Assembly: GCF_030812475.1 (NCBI RefSeq)
Contig: NZ_JAUSSR010000008.1
Location: 248,001 to 312,000 of the forward strand
Reading direction: 5' to 3'
DNA length: 64,000 nucleotides
DNA from: Pseudomonas lini
Lineage (GTDB): Bacteria; Pseudomonadota; Gammaproteobacteria; Pseudomonadales; Pseudomonadaceae
Within the stretch, counting starts at the first letter, position 1, and each line of letters starts with the position of its first letter. Under the pieces are notes generated by a model. It did not search any database and had not been told where the DNA came from. It saw only the letters and a program-made list of their open reading frames with translations. Made by a program: the position numbers and the translations under genes. Positions 35,169 to 43,669 of this stretch are shown here, piece after piece.

Positions 35169-35951
35169 TTGACTTTAATCGGAAATCAGGTGCACTTTTC
35201 TAAAGAAAGTAACATCACATTAGTGGTTACCAGCTGTGGCCGCCTGGACCTGCTCAAGATAACTCTCGAGAGTTTCGACCGGTTCAATACCGCCGCGATC
35301 CGCGAAGTCTTCATCACTGAAGATGCCGGCGATGATCGGGTGCACTCGGTCATTCCCGTCCATTGGAAAGATCACTGCACGGTGTTCGTCAACCGCCCGA
35401 AGCTCGGCCAGCTGGCGTCGATCGATCTGGCGTACGAACACGTCAGCACGCCCTACATCTTTCATTGCGAGGATGACTGGGAGTTCTATCGCCCGGGGTT
35501 TGTGGAGGATTCCATGGCCATCCTCGAGTTGCGCCCGGAAATTCTCCAGGTGTGGTTGCGCAACTATATTTACGATCTGTGTGTGCACAGCCCCTACATT
35601 CACCTGGGAGCCCGTGAAATTATCGGTGGGGTGCCGTGTTACCCGCTAATCTCCGATAAACCCGAGTGGCAGAGTTTTTCGCTGAACCCCGGGCTGCGTC
35701 GCATGAAGGAATATCGGCTCTGTGCCCCCTTTGCCGAACACGGTGGGGAAAAGGCGTTGTCGCAGCGTTACGCACAGCTCGATTTGACTGCGGTGACGCT
35801 GGAAGGTGATGCCGTTCGGCATACCGGATTTGGCCTCCATGTACAGACGTCGGTTGAGCGTCGCCGCAAGGCGCGGCGCAGTCGACGTGATCATGTGAAG
35901 TCCGGGTTGCTACTATTGCTGGGAGTCTGCATTGGCTGGTTCATCAACTAA
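35169..35951 (+). CDS. LPS core glycosyltransferase, GT2-like
   Basis: A 260-residue GT-A enzyme. ITLVVTSCGRLDLLKITLES is the usual start of GT2 enzymes, and IFHCEDDWEFYRPGFV near residue 95 supplies the acidic metal motif. The C-terminus ends in a hydrophobic anchor (SGLLLLLGVCIGWFIN). The TTG at 35169 gives the longest frame; a GTG at 35190 is an equally possible start, and neither has a strong ribosome site. In P. aeruginosa this place holds the core rhamnosyltransferase WapR, but I cannot confirm identity. Confidence 0.78.
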   Translation: MTLIGNQVHFSKESNITLVVTSCGRLDLLKITLESFDRFNTAAIREVFITEDAGDDRVHSVIPVHWKDHCTVFVNRPKLGQLASIDLAYEHVSTPYIFHCEDDWEFYRPGFVEDSMAILELRPEILQVWLRNYIYDLCVHSPYIHLGAREIIGGVPCYPLISDKPEWQSFSLNPGLRRMKEYRLCAPFAEHGGEKALSQRYAQLDLTAVTLEGDAVRHTGFGLHVQTSVERRRKARRSRRDHVKSGLLLLLGVCIGWFIN

Positions 35952-35999
35952 GTGCACCACCGCTTGTCACTCAGGACCCATGCATTGGCTTGTTGCTCT

Positions 36000-37097
36000 A
36001 TGAATATCCTTAACGTCATGTGGTCCGGTGGTGCTCCATACGCATCGATTCACAAGGTTCATCAGCAAATTCTCTCGCAGGCTGGCCCCACTGCATCAGT
36101 GAAGACCTGGCTGCTGCAAGGCAGCGTGTCCGAGTGTGGGCTGAGCGTTGGCGACGCCCGGGAATGGAAACTGTCCTCAGCCCGTCTGAAAGGGCGGCAT
36201 TTCTGGCGGTTGACGAAGCCCTGGATGCAGGCCGGCTTTCAGAAGGCGCTCACGCAGAGCGAGGCGCACCTGCTACTGCTCGATGGCCTGGGCGTCGCAC
36301 GCACGGTTTTGCCCCTTCTCAAAACAGTGCCACGGATCCGCGCGGTGGTGATTTTCCATGGTTCCACGCGTCTGCGTGCTGCTGATCGAGCGCTTTTCGA
36401 GCAGCTCACTGCGTCTTCCCGGCTGACCCTGGTTGCAGTGTCCAATACCCTGGCCACCCAGTTGAGCGCCGACCTCCAATTGCCCGTGATGACCATGCGC
36501 AGTGCGTTCGACCCGGCCTCCTTCCGTTCGGCAGTGCTCTCGCGAGAGCAGGCCCGTGCCCGGTTGGGATTACCCCTGGACAATTCGCCGGTGCTGGGTG
36601 CGGTCGGACGATTCGAGGATAAGAAGGGGTTTGCGTGTTTGATCGACGCCTTTACTTCGGCCTTGCGGCAACGACCCGATTTGCGCCTGGTGATCATTGG
36701 CGAAGGATCGACCCGGACAGCGCTGCAAGCACGCATCGATCACCTGGGATTGGGTGCCCGTGTCTCGTTGCCAGGTCATCTCAACGAGGCTGCACAGCTT
36801 TACAGTGCCTTCGACTGGGTCGCGATCCCTTCGCTCAGCGAGGGGCTGGGGTTGATCATGCAAGAGGCGGTGATGGCGGGCGTGCCGGTCATGTCCAGCG
36901 AATTGGCGGTGTTTCGCGAGCAGCTGGCTCATACGGGCTGGTACGCCGCCGTCGATGATGTCAGTGCCTGGAGCGATGCCATCGTGCGCGCGTTCAGCGT
37001 CTCTGCGAAAGACGTCGCAGCGAAGCAGTATCTGGAACTGGCGCCGGACCAGGCCTGGTCGGACTTCACTCAAGTTGCCCGTCAATTGCTCTCATGA
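36000..37097 (+). CDS. LPS core glycosyltransferase, GT4
   Basis: The 365-residue GT-B protein starts MNILNVMWSGGAPYASIHKV. It has the donor-site region VLGAVGRFEDKKGFACLIDA near residue 200 and PSLSEGLGLIMQEAVMAGVP near residue 280. I chose the ATG at 36000 because the conserved beta-strand starts there; an in-frame GTG at 35952 abuts the previous stop and would add 16 residues. Its last six bases overlap the opposite-strand kinase-like gene. I infer an outer-core role from its place before waaL. The sugar is unknown. Confidence 0.82.
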   Translation: MNILNVMWSGGAPYASIHKVHQQILSQAGPTASVKTWLLQGSVSECGLSVGDAREWKLSSARLKGRHFWRLTKPWMQAGFQKALTQSEAHLLLLDGLGVARTVLPLLKTVPRIRAVVIFHGSTRLRAADRALFEQLTASSRLTLVAVSNTLATQLSADLQLPVMTMRSAFDPASFRSAVLSREQARARLGLPLDNSPVLGAVGRFEDKKGFACLIDAFTSALRQRPDLRLVIIGEGSTRTALQARIDHLGLGARVSLPGHLNEAAQLYSAFDWVAIPSLSEGLGLIMQEAVMAGVPVMSSELAVFREQLAHTGWYAAVDDVSAWSDAIVRAFSVSAKDVAAKQYLELAPDQAWSDFTQVARQLLS

Positions 37098-37697
37098 CGG
37101 CAGAACGGCTCGCTCCAATGCTTGCATTGGAAAGCTGCCGTTCAGGTTCTCTCGGGCAATATAGCGAGCGAAGTGTTGCAGGTTGCGCTTGATCAGATGC
37201 CTGGGCAGCGGGGCCCGCAGGAAACGCATGTCCGCCACATCGATCAGGCCCATGCGATTGTCCGGCGTCACCACGATGTTTCCCAGGTGCAGTGAACGAA
37301 AGTAGATACCCGAGGCATGAAGACTGCGTATCAGGCCCGCCAGGGCAGGCAGGTTCTGCTGCCAGTTGAAGCCCTCCTTGTCGGCAATCTGGCGCAGGGT
37401 TTCTCCGGGTAAAGGCCGGTAGAGCACAGCCGTCATGCCAGGGGCCTGCAGTCGAAAGAACTGCAGGACCTCAAAGGTCGGCACACCCAGCTTTTGCAAT
37501 TCGATGGCATTGTCGATGAAGCGCTTCGAATACGGACGAAACATCGCGGAAGAAAAAATACGCTTGCGCCGGAACAGTTTGAGGATATTCCCATCCTGCA
37601 ACAGGTAGACTTTCGGGCCGAAGCTATCGGCCTCCAGAATTCTGGCGCCTTCAATCATTCGATTTAAAGCGTCTTGCGCAAGTCGGGAGCATTGCAT
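37092..37697 (-). CDS. Kinase-like protein (toluene-tolerance/InaA type) lacking the catalytic Asp
   Basis: The 201-residue protein has the outline of the LPS kinase/InaA family: ILKLFRRKR with a candidate lysine (Lys 40), the loop GIYFRSLHLGNIVV and LIDVADM with Asp 153. The loop matches HRDLHLGNI of active kinases except that HRD is FRS, so the catalytic Asp is Ser 135. It may be a pseudokinase. The ATG at 37697 is chosen; a TTG at 37739 would add 14 residues. It faces the operon, between a glycosyltransferase and waaL. That isolated orientation suggests separate regulation. Confidence 0.75.
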   Translation of the reverse strand: MQCSRLAQDALNRMIEGARILEADSFGPKVYLLQDGNILKLFRRKRIFSSAMFRPYSKRFIDNAIELQKLGVPTFEVLQFFRLQAPGMTAVLYRPLPGETLRQIADKEGFNWQQNLPALAGLIRSLHASGIYFRSLHLGNIVVTPDNRMGLIDVADMRFLRAPLPRHLIKRNLQHFARYIARENLNGSFPMQALERAVLPS

Positions 37698-37807
37698 GTA
37701 GGAAGCCTTGTTGGAATAGCGGGGCACTGTGGCGGGCAATGATGCCGAAAAGTTTCAGTTTTAACCATGCCGGGTTAGGCGGGGTGAACCAATCAAGGAG
37801 CACATTG

Positions 37808-38980
37808 ATGCAGGAAACACGCTGGGCGCAAGCATGGATGACGATCGGTCTGCTGTGGTTCCTGTTGGCCATCGCCCTCGCGCCGACAAATAAACTCTAT
37901 CAGCAAGGTCTGGTCGCAATGCTCTGGCTGCCGGCCATGATGTTCGCCTGGTCGGCACGGGCCAGGCTCGCGGAACTGATTGACAAGCAACGCTGGGTCT
38001 ACCTGCCATTGCTCGGTCTGATGGTCTGGTCATTGATCAGTCTTACGTGGACCAACGCCGAGGACCCGGGTCGCGAAGCCAAGCGTTTGTTGTATATCAG
38101 TGTATTTCTGCTGTTCTTCCCGGTCTTTGCCAATGCCCGACCCGAGCGGGTCATACGCGTCATGCAATGGGGCGGCTTGGGGTTGGCGTTGACCGCGTTG
38201 GCGGCGATGGTCAAATTCTACGTGATCAATGGCAGCGTCTGGTATGCGCGCGTCGAGGGTCTGGGCGAATTGGCCCATCCGATTCTGGGGGGGTATGTCA
38301 TTGGGCTTGCGGCCGTGTGGCTGATGCATTGGGTCCCAAGCGATCGCCGGCTGCAAGCAGTCTGGGCGCTCGCGCTGGGGTTGCTTGGGGCCTTCGTAGT
38401 GCTGAGCCAGAGCCGTGGCGCCGCATTGGCGCTGTTCCTGACGTTGCTCGCCATGCCCATCTGGTGCCGCGATCGTCGCAGCCGCATCGTTGCCGTGTCG
38501 GCATTGCTGGTCGCGATGCTGGCTTTCTGGTTTCTGGAACCTTTGGTGTTGGCCCGCGGTGTTTCCTATCGTCCGCAAATCCTGATGGCAAGCCTGCAGA
38601 TGATCGCCGAACATCCCTGGCAGGGGTTGGGACTGGGTGGCGCCTACAGGGTGTTCGCCGACGGCATTTACTTTGACCATGCCCATAACCTGTTCACCCA
38701 TGTCGCTATCGAGCTGGGCGTGCCGGGCCTGTTATTGTGGTGTGCGGCCTGGATTGCAATCCTGCATGGGGCCTGGAAGGCCCGGGAAACACTCTATGGT
38801 CAAGGTATCATCGGCATCTGGCTGTTTTCATCCCTGGCCATGCAATTCGACGCGGCCAGCCTGACTGGAACCCCAAGGGCGGAGTGGTTCATCAGTTGGT
38901 TGCCAGTAGGCCTGGCCGGTGTTTTGGTCTGGGCGCGGGCCGATTCCGGCGCTTGTGATAAAATTTCGCGTTCTTCCTAA
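37808..38980 (+). CDS. waaL: O-antigen ligase
   Basis: WaaL joins undecaprenyl-linked O-antigen to the lipid A core on the periplasmic side of the inner membrane. The 390 residues form about 10-12 membrane segments. A Wzy_C/WaaL-type loop is visible: VLSQSRGAALALFLTLLAMP near residue 195, then ASLQMIAEHPWQGLGLGGAY near residue 260, and HAHNLFTHVAIELG with the ligase histidine near residue 295. The ATG at 37808 has a strong AAGGAG seven bases upstream and is preferred over an ATG at 37741. msbA begins 15 bases after its stop. Confidence 0.92.
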   Translation: MQETRWAQAWMTIGLLWFLLAIALAPTNKLYQQGLVAMLWLPAMMFAWSARARLAELIDKQRWVYLPLLGLMVWSLISLTWTNAEDPGREAKRLLYISVFLLFFPVFANARPERVIRVMQWGGLGLALTALAAMVKFYVINGSVWYARVEGLGELAHPILGGYVIGLAAVWLMHWVPSDRRLQAVWALALGLLGAFVVLSQSRGAALALFLTLLAMPIWCRDRRSRIVAVSALLVAMLAFWFLEPLVLARGVSYRPQILMASLQMIAEHPWQGLGLGGAYRVFADGIYFDHAHNLFTHVAIELGVPGLLLWCAAWIAILHGAWKARETLYGQGIIGIWLFSSLAMQFDAASLTGTPRAEWFISWLPVGLAGVLVWARADSGACDKISRSS

Positions 38981-38995
38981 CCAGTGAGCTCTACG

Positions 38996-40804
38996 ATGAG
39001 TGAAGCACCGCCCAAAGCGGGACAGGATTCCAGCCTGAAAATCTATTTTCGGCTGTTGGGGTATGTAAAACCCTATACCGGCCTTTTCCTGCTGAGTATC
39101 GTGGGCTTCGTGATATTTGCCTCCACTCAGCCCATGCTGGCGGGGATTCTCAAATATTTCGTCGATGGCCTGAGCAATCCTGAAGCGGTGCTCTTCCCCA
39201 ACGTCCCCTACCTGAAAGACTTGCAGTTGCTGATGGCCGTGCCATTGCTGATCATCCTGATCGCCGCGTGGCAAGGCCTGGGGTCATTTCTGGGTAACTA
39301 CTTCCTGGCGAAGGTTTCACTGGGCCTGGTCCACGACCTGCGTGTCGAATTGTTCAACAAGCTGCTGGTATTGCCCAATCGTTATTTTGATACCCACAAC
39401 TCCGGGCATCTGATCTCGCGCATCACCTTCAACGTGACCATGGTGACCGGCGCAGCCACGGACGCCATCAAGGTGGTCATCCGTGAAGGCCTGACCGTGG
39501 TGTTCCTGTTTGCCTACCTGGTGTGGATGAACTGGAAACTGACGATCGTGATGCTGGCGATCCTGCCGATCATCGCGTTCATGGTCGGCAATACCAGCAA
39601 GAAATTTCGCAAGCAGAGCAAGAAGATCCAGGTGGCGATGGGCGACGTGACTCACGTGGCTTCCGAGACCATCCAGGGGTATCGCGTGGTGCGCAGCTTC
39701 GGCGGCGAAAGCTATGAAAAGCGTCGCTTTGCCGAGGCCAGCCAGGGCAACACCGACAAACAATTGCGCATGACCAAGACCGGTGCGGTGTATACGCCCA
39801 TGCTGCAGTTGGTGATCTATACCGCCATGGCCGTGCTGATGTTCCTGGTTCTGTTTCTGCGCGGCGACGCCTCCGCCGGTGATCTGGTGGCCTACATTAC
39901 CGCGGCGGGTCTGTTGCCCAAGCCGATTCGACAGCTGTCGGAAGTCAGTTCCACCATCCAGAAAGGCGTCGCCGGTGCCGAAAGCATTTTCGAGCAGCTC
40001 GATGTCGAACCTGAGGTCGACAACGGCACCGTCGAACGTGATCGCGTCAGCGGCCACCTGGAGGTACGCAACCTGAGTTTCACTTACCCGGGGACCGAGC
40101 GTGAAGTGCTGAAAAACATCAACTTCACCGCGGCCCCGGGGCAAATGATCGCCCTGGTCGGCCGCTCGGGGAGCGGCAAGTCGACCCTGGCCAGCCTGAT
40201 TCCGCGTTTCTATCACCACGACATCGGCGACATCATGCTCGATGACGTGGAGATAGAAGACTATCGCCTGCGCAATCTGCGTCGGCATGTGGCGCAAGTC
40301 ACGCAGCATGTGACCCTGTTCAACGACACCATTGCCAATAACATTGCCTACGGTGACCTGGCGGATGCACCGCGTGCCGATATCGAAAAGGCCGCCACGG
40401 ATGCCTACGCAATGGACTTCATCTCGGAAATGCCCGAGGGGCTGGACACTCAGGTCGGGGAAAACGGCGTGCTGCTGTCCGGCGGACAGCGTCAGCGTCT
40501 GGCGATTGCCCGAGCCCTGTTGAAGAACGCACCCTTGCTGATACTCGACGAAGCGACGTCGGCGCTCGATACCGAGTCCGAGCGGCATATTCAGGCGGCC
40601 CTGGATCATGTCATGAAAGGTCGCACGACCCTGGTGATCGCGCACCGCTTGTCGACTATCGAGAAAGCCGATCTGATCCTGGTCATGGACCATGGGGAAA
40701 TCGTCGAGCGTGGCACCCACGCCCAGCTGCTGGCGCAAAATGGCTACTATTCGCGCCTGCATGCGATGGGGCTGGACGAATCTGTATCGGCCGGCATCGC
40801 TTGA
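38996..40804 (+). CDS. msbA: Lipid A export ABC transporter MsbA
   Basis: MsbA flips lipid A-core across the inner membrane with ATP. The 602-residue half-transporter has an N-terminal six-helix domain. The ATPase domain has Walker A GRSGSGKST near residue 388, the signature LLSGGQRQRLAIARAL near residue 492 and Walker B LLILDEATSALD after it. The ATG at 38996 is preferred over a GTG 12 bases earlier. Spacing of 15 bases from waaL points to cotranscription. A GC-rich hairpin follows the stop. Confidence 0.96.
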   Translation: MSEAPPKAGQDSSLKIYFRLLGYVKPYTGLFLLSIVGFVIFASTQPMLAGILKYFVDGLSNPEAVLFPNVPYLKDLQLLMAVPLLIILIAAWQGLGSFLGNYFLAKVSLGLVHDLRVELFNKLLVLPNRYFDTHNSGHLISRITFNVTMVTGAATDAIKVVIREGLTVVFLFAYLVWMNWKLTIVMLAILPIIAFMVGNTSKKFRKQSKKIQVAMGDVTHVASETIQGYRVVRSFGGESYEKRRFAEASQGNTDKQLRMTKTGAVYTPMLQLVIYTAMAVLMFLVLFLRGDASAGDLVAYITAAGLLPKPIRQLSEVSSTIQKGVAGAESIFEQLDVEPEVDNGTVERDRVSGHLEVRNLSFTYPGTEREVLKNINFTAAPGQMIALVGRSGSGKSTLASLIPRFYHHDIGDIMLDDVEIEDYRLRNLRRHVAQVTQHVTLFNDTIANNIAYGDLADAPRADIEKAATDAYAMDFISEMPEGLDTQVGENGVLLSGGQRQRLAIARALLKNAPLLILDEATSALDTESERHIQAALDHVMKGRTTLVIAHRLSTIEKADLILVMDHGEIVERGTHAQLLAQNGYYSRLHAMGLDESVSAGIA

Positions 40805-40810
40805 ACCGGC

Positions 40811-40837
40811 GAGAGGGTGGGCCTGGCTCACCCTCTC
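40811..40837 (+). other. Hairpin after msbA
   Basis: GAGAGGGTG and CACCCTCTC form a perfect 9-bp stem with a 9-base loop, six bases after the msbA stop. It lacks a T tract, so it may be a transcript-end stabiliser or a weak terminator before hldE. Confidence 0.5.
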
Positions 40838-40985
40838 GCATGGCCGACGTGCAATGCGTTCGGTGCCATGCCCACAGCCATGAATGGAAAACCCAGTCGA
40901 ATCATCCCGTTGCAGCCGTCACACAAGCCCACGCCAAGCCTGTGTTAATATCGCGGCCCTGTTCATTTTGTATGTGGGTTGCACC

Positions 40986-42410
40986 ATGAAGTTGTCCATG
41001 CCGCGATTCGATCAAGCCCCTGTCTTGGTGGTTGGCGATGTCATGCTCGACCGCTACTGGCATGGTGGTACCTCACGGATTTCCCCTGAGGCGCCGGTAC
41101 CGGTAGTCAAGGTCGAGCAAATCGAGGACCGCCCGGGCGGTGCCGCCAACGTTGCGTTGAACATTGCAGCACTCGGCGCCCCGGCGTCGCTGGTCGGCGT
41201 CACTGGCGACGATGAAGCCGCCGACAGCCTGGTCAACAGCCTCAAGGGGGCGGGCGTGCGGGCATTGTTCCAGCGCATTGCCCACCAGCCGACCATCGTC
41301 AAGCTGCGGGTGATGAGTCGTCACCAGCAACTGCTGCGTATCGACTTCGAAGAACCTTTCGCTACCGACGCCTTGGCGTTGGGCGATCAGGTCGACGAAC
41401 TGCTCGAAGGCATCAAGGTTCTGGTGCTGTCGGACTATGGCAAAGGCGCGTTGAAAAACCATCAGGTGCTGATCCAGGCCGCCCGTGCCCGCGGCATTCC
41501 GGTGCTGGCCGACCCCAAGGGCAAGGATTTCTCTATCTACCGTGGTGCGAGCCTGATTACCCCGAACCTCAGCGAATTCGAGACCATCGTCGGCGGCTGC
41601 GCCGATGAGCACGAGTTGGTGAGCAAGGGCGCGCAGTTGATGCATGACCTGGACCTCGGTGCATTGCTGGTAACCCGTGGCGAACACGGCATGACCTTGT
41701 TGCGTCCGGATCATCCGGCGTTGCACTTGCCGGCCCGTGCCCGTGAAGTGTTCGATGTGACCGGTGCCGGCGACACAGTGATTTCCACCCTGGCGGCAGC
41801 GATTGCCGCCGGTGAAGAATTGCCCCACGCGGTAGCCCTGGCCAACCTGGCGGCGGGTATCGTGGTCGGCAAGCTCGGTACGGCGGCCATCAGCGCCCCG
41901 GAACTGCGGCGGGCCATCCAGCGTGAGGAAGGCTCCGAGCGCGGTGTGCTGGGGCTTGAGCAACTGGTGCTGGCGGTCGCCGATGCGCGTGCGCACAACG
42001 AGAAGATCGTCTTCACCAATGGTTGTTTCGACATTCTGCACGCCGGCCATGTGACCTACCTCGAACAGGCACGGGCCCAGGGCGATCGCCTGATCGTGGC
42101 GGTCAACGACGATGCGTCGGTCAGCCGGCTGAAGGGCCCGGGTCGACCGATCAACAGCGTCGACCGTCGCATGGCGGTACTGGCAGGGCTGGGCGCTGTG
42201 GACTGGGTGATCAGCTTCCCTGAAGGCACTCCGGAAAACCTGCTGCGCGAAGTCAAGCCGGACGTGCTGGTGAAGGGCGGCGATTACGGGATCGAACAGG
42301 TGGTGGGCGCGGACATCGTGGCGGCTTACGGTGGCATCGTGAAAGTGCTGGGGCTGGTTGAAAACAGCTCGACCACCGCGATTGTCGAGAAGATCCGCCA
42401 GTCTGAATGA
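40986..42410 (+). CDS. hldE: Bifunctional heptose 7-phosphate kinase / heptose 1-phosphate adenylyltransferase
   Basis: HldE makes the ADP-heptose precursor used by WaaC and WaaF. The 474 residues fuse a ribokinase-type domain (RPGGAANVALNIAALGAP near residue 45; DVTGAGDTVISTLAAAI near residue 255) to a nucleotidyltransferase domain (FTNGCFDILHAGHVTYLEQA near residue 345). The ATG at 40986 gives the normal N-terminus MKLSMPRFDQAPVLVVGDVM; a longer in-frame extension upstream is not conserved in kind. A 181-base gap from msbA suggests its own promoter. It is the only heptose-activation gene visible here. Confidence 0.96.
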   Translation: MKLSMPRFDQAPVLVVGDVMLDRYWHGGTSRISPEAPVPVVKVEQIEDRPGGAANVALNIAALGAPASLVGVTGDDEAADSLVNSLKGAGVRALFQRIAHQPTIVKLRVMSRHQQLLRIDFEEPFATDALALGDQVDELLEGIKVLVLSDYGKGALKNHQVLIQAARARGIPVLADPKGKDFSIYRGASLITPNLSEFETIVGGCADEHELVSKGAQLMHDLDLGALLVTRGEHGMTLLRPDHPALHLPARAREVFDVTGAGDTVISTLAAAIAAGEELPHAVALANLAAGIVVGKLGTAAISAPELRRAIQREEGSERGVLGLEQLVLAVADARAHNEKIVFTNGCFDILHAGHVTYLEQARAQGDRLIVAVNDDASVSRLKGPGRPINSVDRRMAVLAGLGAVDWVISFPEGTPENLLREVKPDVLVKGGDYGIEQVVGADIVAAYGGIVKVLGLVENSSTTAIVEKIRQSE

Positions 42411-42418
42411 CAGCCCCC

Positions 42419-42621
42419 TTGTAGGAGCTGGCTTGTCGAATCGTCGCACCGCAGCGAAGGTCGTCAACGATAACGCGTGTATTCCTGAATCAACGCGGCG
42501 CCCTCGAGTCCTTCGCTGGCAAGCCAGCTCCTACAGGGCGAAGGTCGTCAACGATAACGCGTGTATTCCTGAATCAACGCGGCGTCCTTGAGTGCATCGC
42601 TGGCAAGCCAGCTCCTACATG
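42419..42621. repeat. Expanded REPIN with 84-bp tandem duplication
   Basis: The left arm TGTAGGAGCTGGCTTG is followed by an extra block and then GCGAAGGTCGTCAACGATAA. The spacer plus right arm (ending CTGGCAAGCCAGCTCCTACA) occurs twice in tandem with a period of 84 bp: 42454-42537 and 42538-42621. The copies differ at only a few positions. A single-copy version of the same spacer lies at 56769-56869. Confidence 0.85.
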
Positions 42622-42668
42622 GGTATGTGTACACCTGCGTGAGCTGCCGAAGGCTGCGATCCTTTATT

Positions 42669-43637
42669 TCAAGAACTGACTTTTTTCTGCGGCACGATCT
42701 TCTTCAGCAGTTGCCTGGCCTTCCCGCGCAACCGCGCCAGGCCGGAATCCTTCCCCGGCGGGGTCAGTCCCTGCTGCCGCACCCAATCCTTCCAGCGAAT
42801 CCGTTCGTCGCGCACCAGCCAGCCTTCCTGTAGGGCGAAACTTTCCGCCAGGTACAGCCCGCGAGTGCTCGCCGGGTACAACTGGTCCTTTTTCAACGTA
42901 AAGAGCTCAGCCATCGGCTGGCCGTCTTGCAGTGGCATCAAATACAGGTCGGGACGCTTGCGGTCGAGCCGGGCCACCAGTTGATCGCCTTCCAGTCGCT
43001 CGTCGACATGAAACAGGCTCAGGGATTTGGCTTCCTTGGGCACGTCCAGGCGCAAATCGTAGATCAGTTGCAATGAAGCGGTCGGCAAGTGCACGTAAGC
43101 CCGCGGTCGTTCGATCAGCTGCATATTGGCGCAACGCACCGGTCGCGCTGCGCCGGACAACGGGGTCAGGCGAAAGGGCAAGGCTTCACGGTAATGCAGG
43201 GCCGAAGAGTAGGGCGCCGGCAACCAGGTGTCGTTGAAGCGTCCGCCGAGCCAGCCTTCCGGCGTTTCCAGCAGGCATTCTTCGGCAATCTCCTGGATCG
43301 CGGTGTGCAGCGGCAGGTTCAGCTCGTGGGCCGGTACGTAGCCTGAGATCAGCTTGAGCACCACGTCGCCGCGGTCCTGCCGCCGTTGACGCACCAATAC
43401 CCAGTAATCGCGATTCTGCCAATGCAGGGTCAGGCGCACCGAGACCCCGAGATTGGCCAGCTCCAGCGCGAAGCGTTCGGTATCGGCCACCGTTACCGGG
43501 CGGCGACGTTGCAGGGTCTGGGAAAAATTGAGCGGCATCCCGACGCTCTGGTAACTCAAGCCTTCGGGAGTCGCTTCGACGAATAACGGCAGGGTCTTGA
43601 AGTTGCTCGGGTTCTTTCTTATGAGCGTACGCGGCAT
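42669..43637 (-). CDS. Conserved hypothetical protein with a Nudix-box-like motif
   Basis: I do not recognise a named function. The 322-residue product is soluble, without signal or membrane segments, and basic at the C-terminus (GKARQLLKKIVPQKKVSS). Around residues 102-127, GYVPAHELNLPLHT is followed by AIQEIAEECLLE. This resembles the Nudix box (G-x5-E-x7-REUxEExGU) with a two-residue insertion and Gln in place of Arg. So it may be a divergent Nudix-fold protein. It precedes no obvious LPS gene but lies 32 bases upstream of the aldo/keto reductase in the same direction. Confidence 0.7.
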   Translation of the reverse strand: MPRTLIRKNPSNFKTLPLFVEATPEGLSYQSVGMPLNFSQTLQRRRPVTVADTERFALELANLGVSVRLTLHWQNRDYWVLVRQRRQDRGDVVLKLISGYVPAHELNLPLHTAIQEIAEECLLETPEGWLGGRFNDTWLPAPYSSALHYREALPFRLTPLSGAARPVRCANMQLIERPRAYVHLPTASLQLIYDLRLDVPKEAKSLSLFHVDERLEGDQLVARLDRKRPDLYLMPLQDGQPMAELFTLKKDQLYPASTRGLYLAESFALQEGWLVRDERIRWKDWVRQQGLTPPGKDSGLARLRGKARQLLKKIVPQKKVSS

Positions 43638-43669
43638 GTCGGCTCCTGCTTAAGGCCGCGTGGGCGGCA

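Noticed and set aside
40811..40837. Rho-independent terminator after msbA
   Set aside because: The stem is perfect but no T tract follows, so it is listed only as a hairpin.
42454..42621. Possible short CRISPR-like array
   Set aside because: Only two units of 84 bp with no distinct spacers, no cas genes, and arms identical to REP sequences elsewhere in the window.
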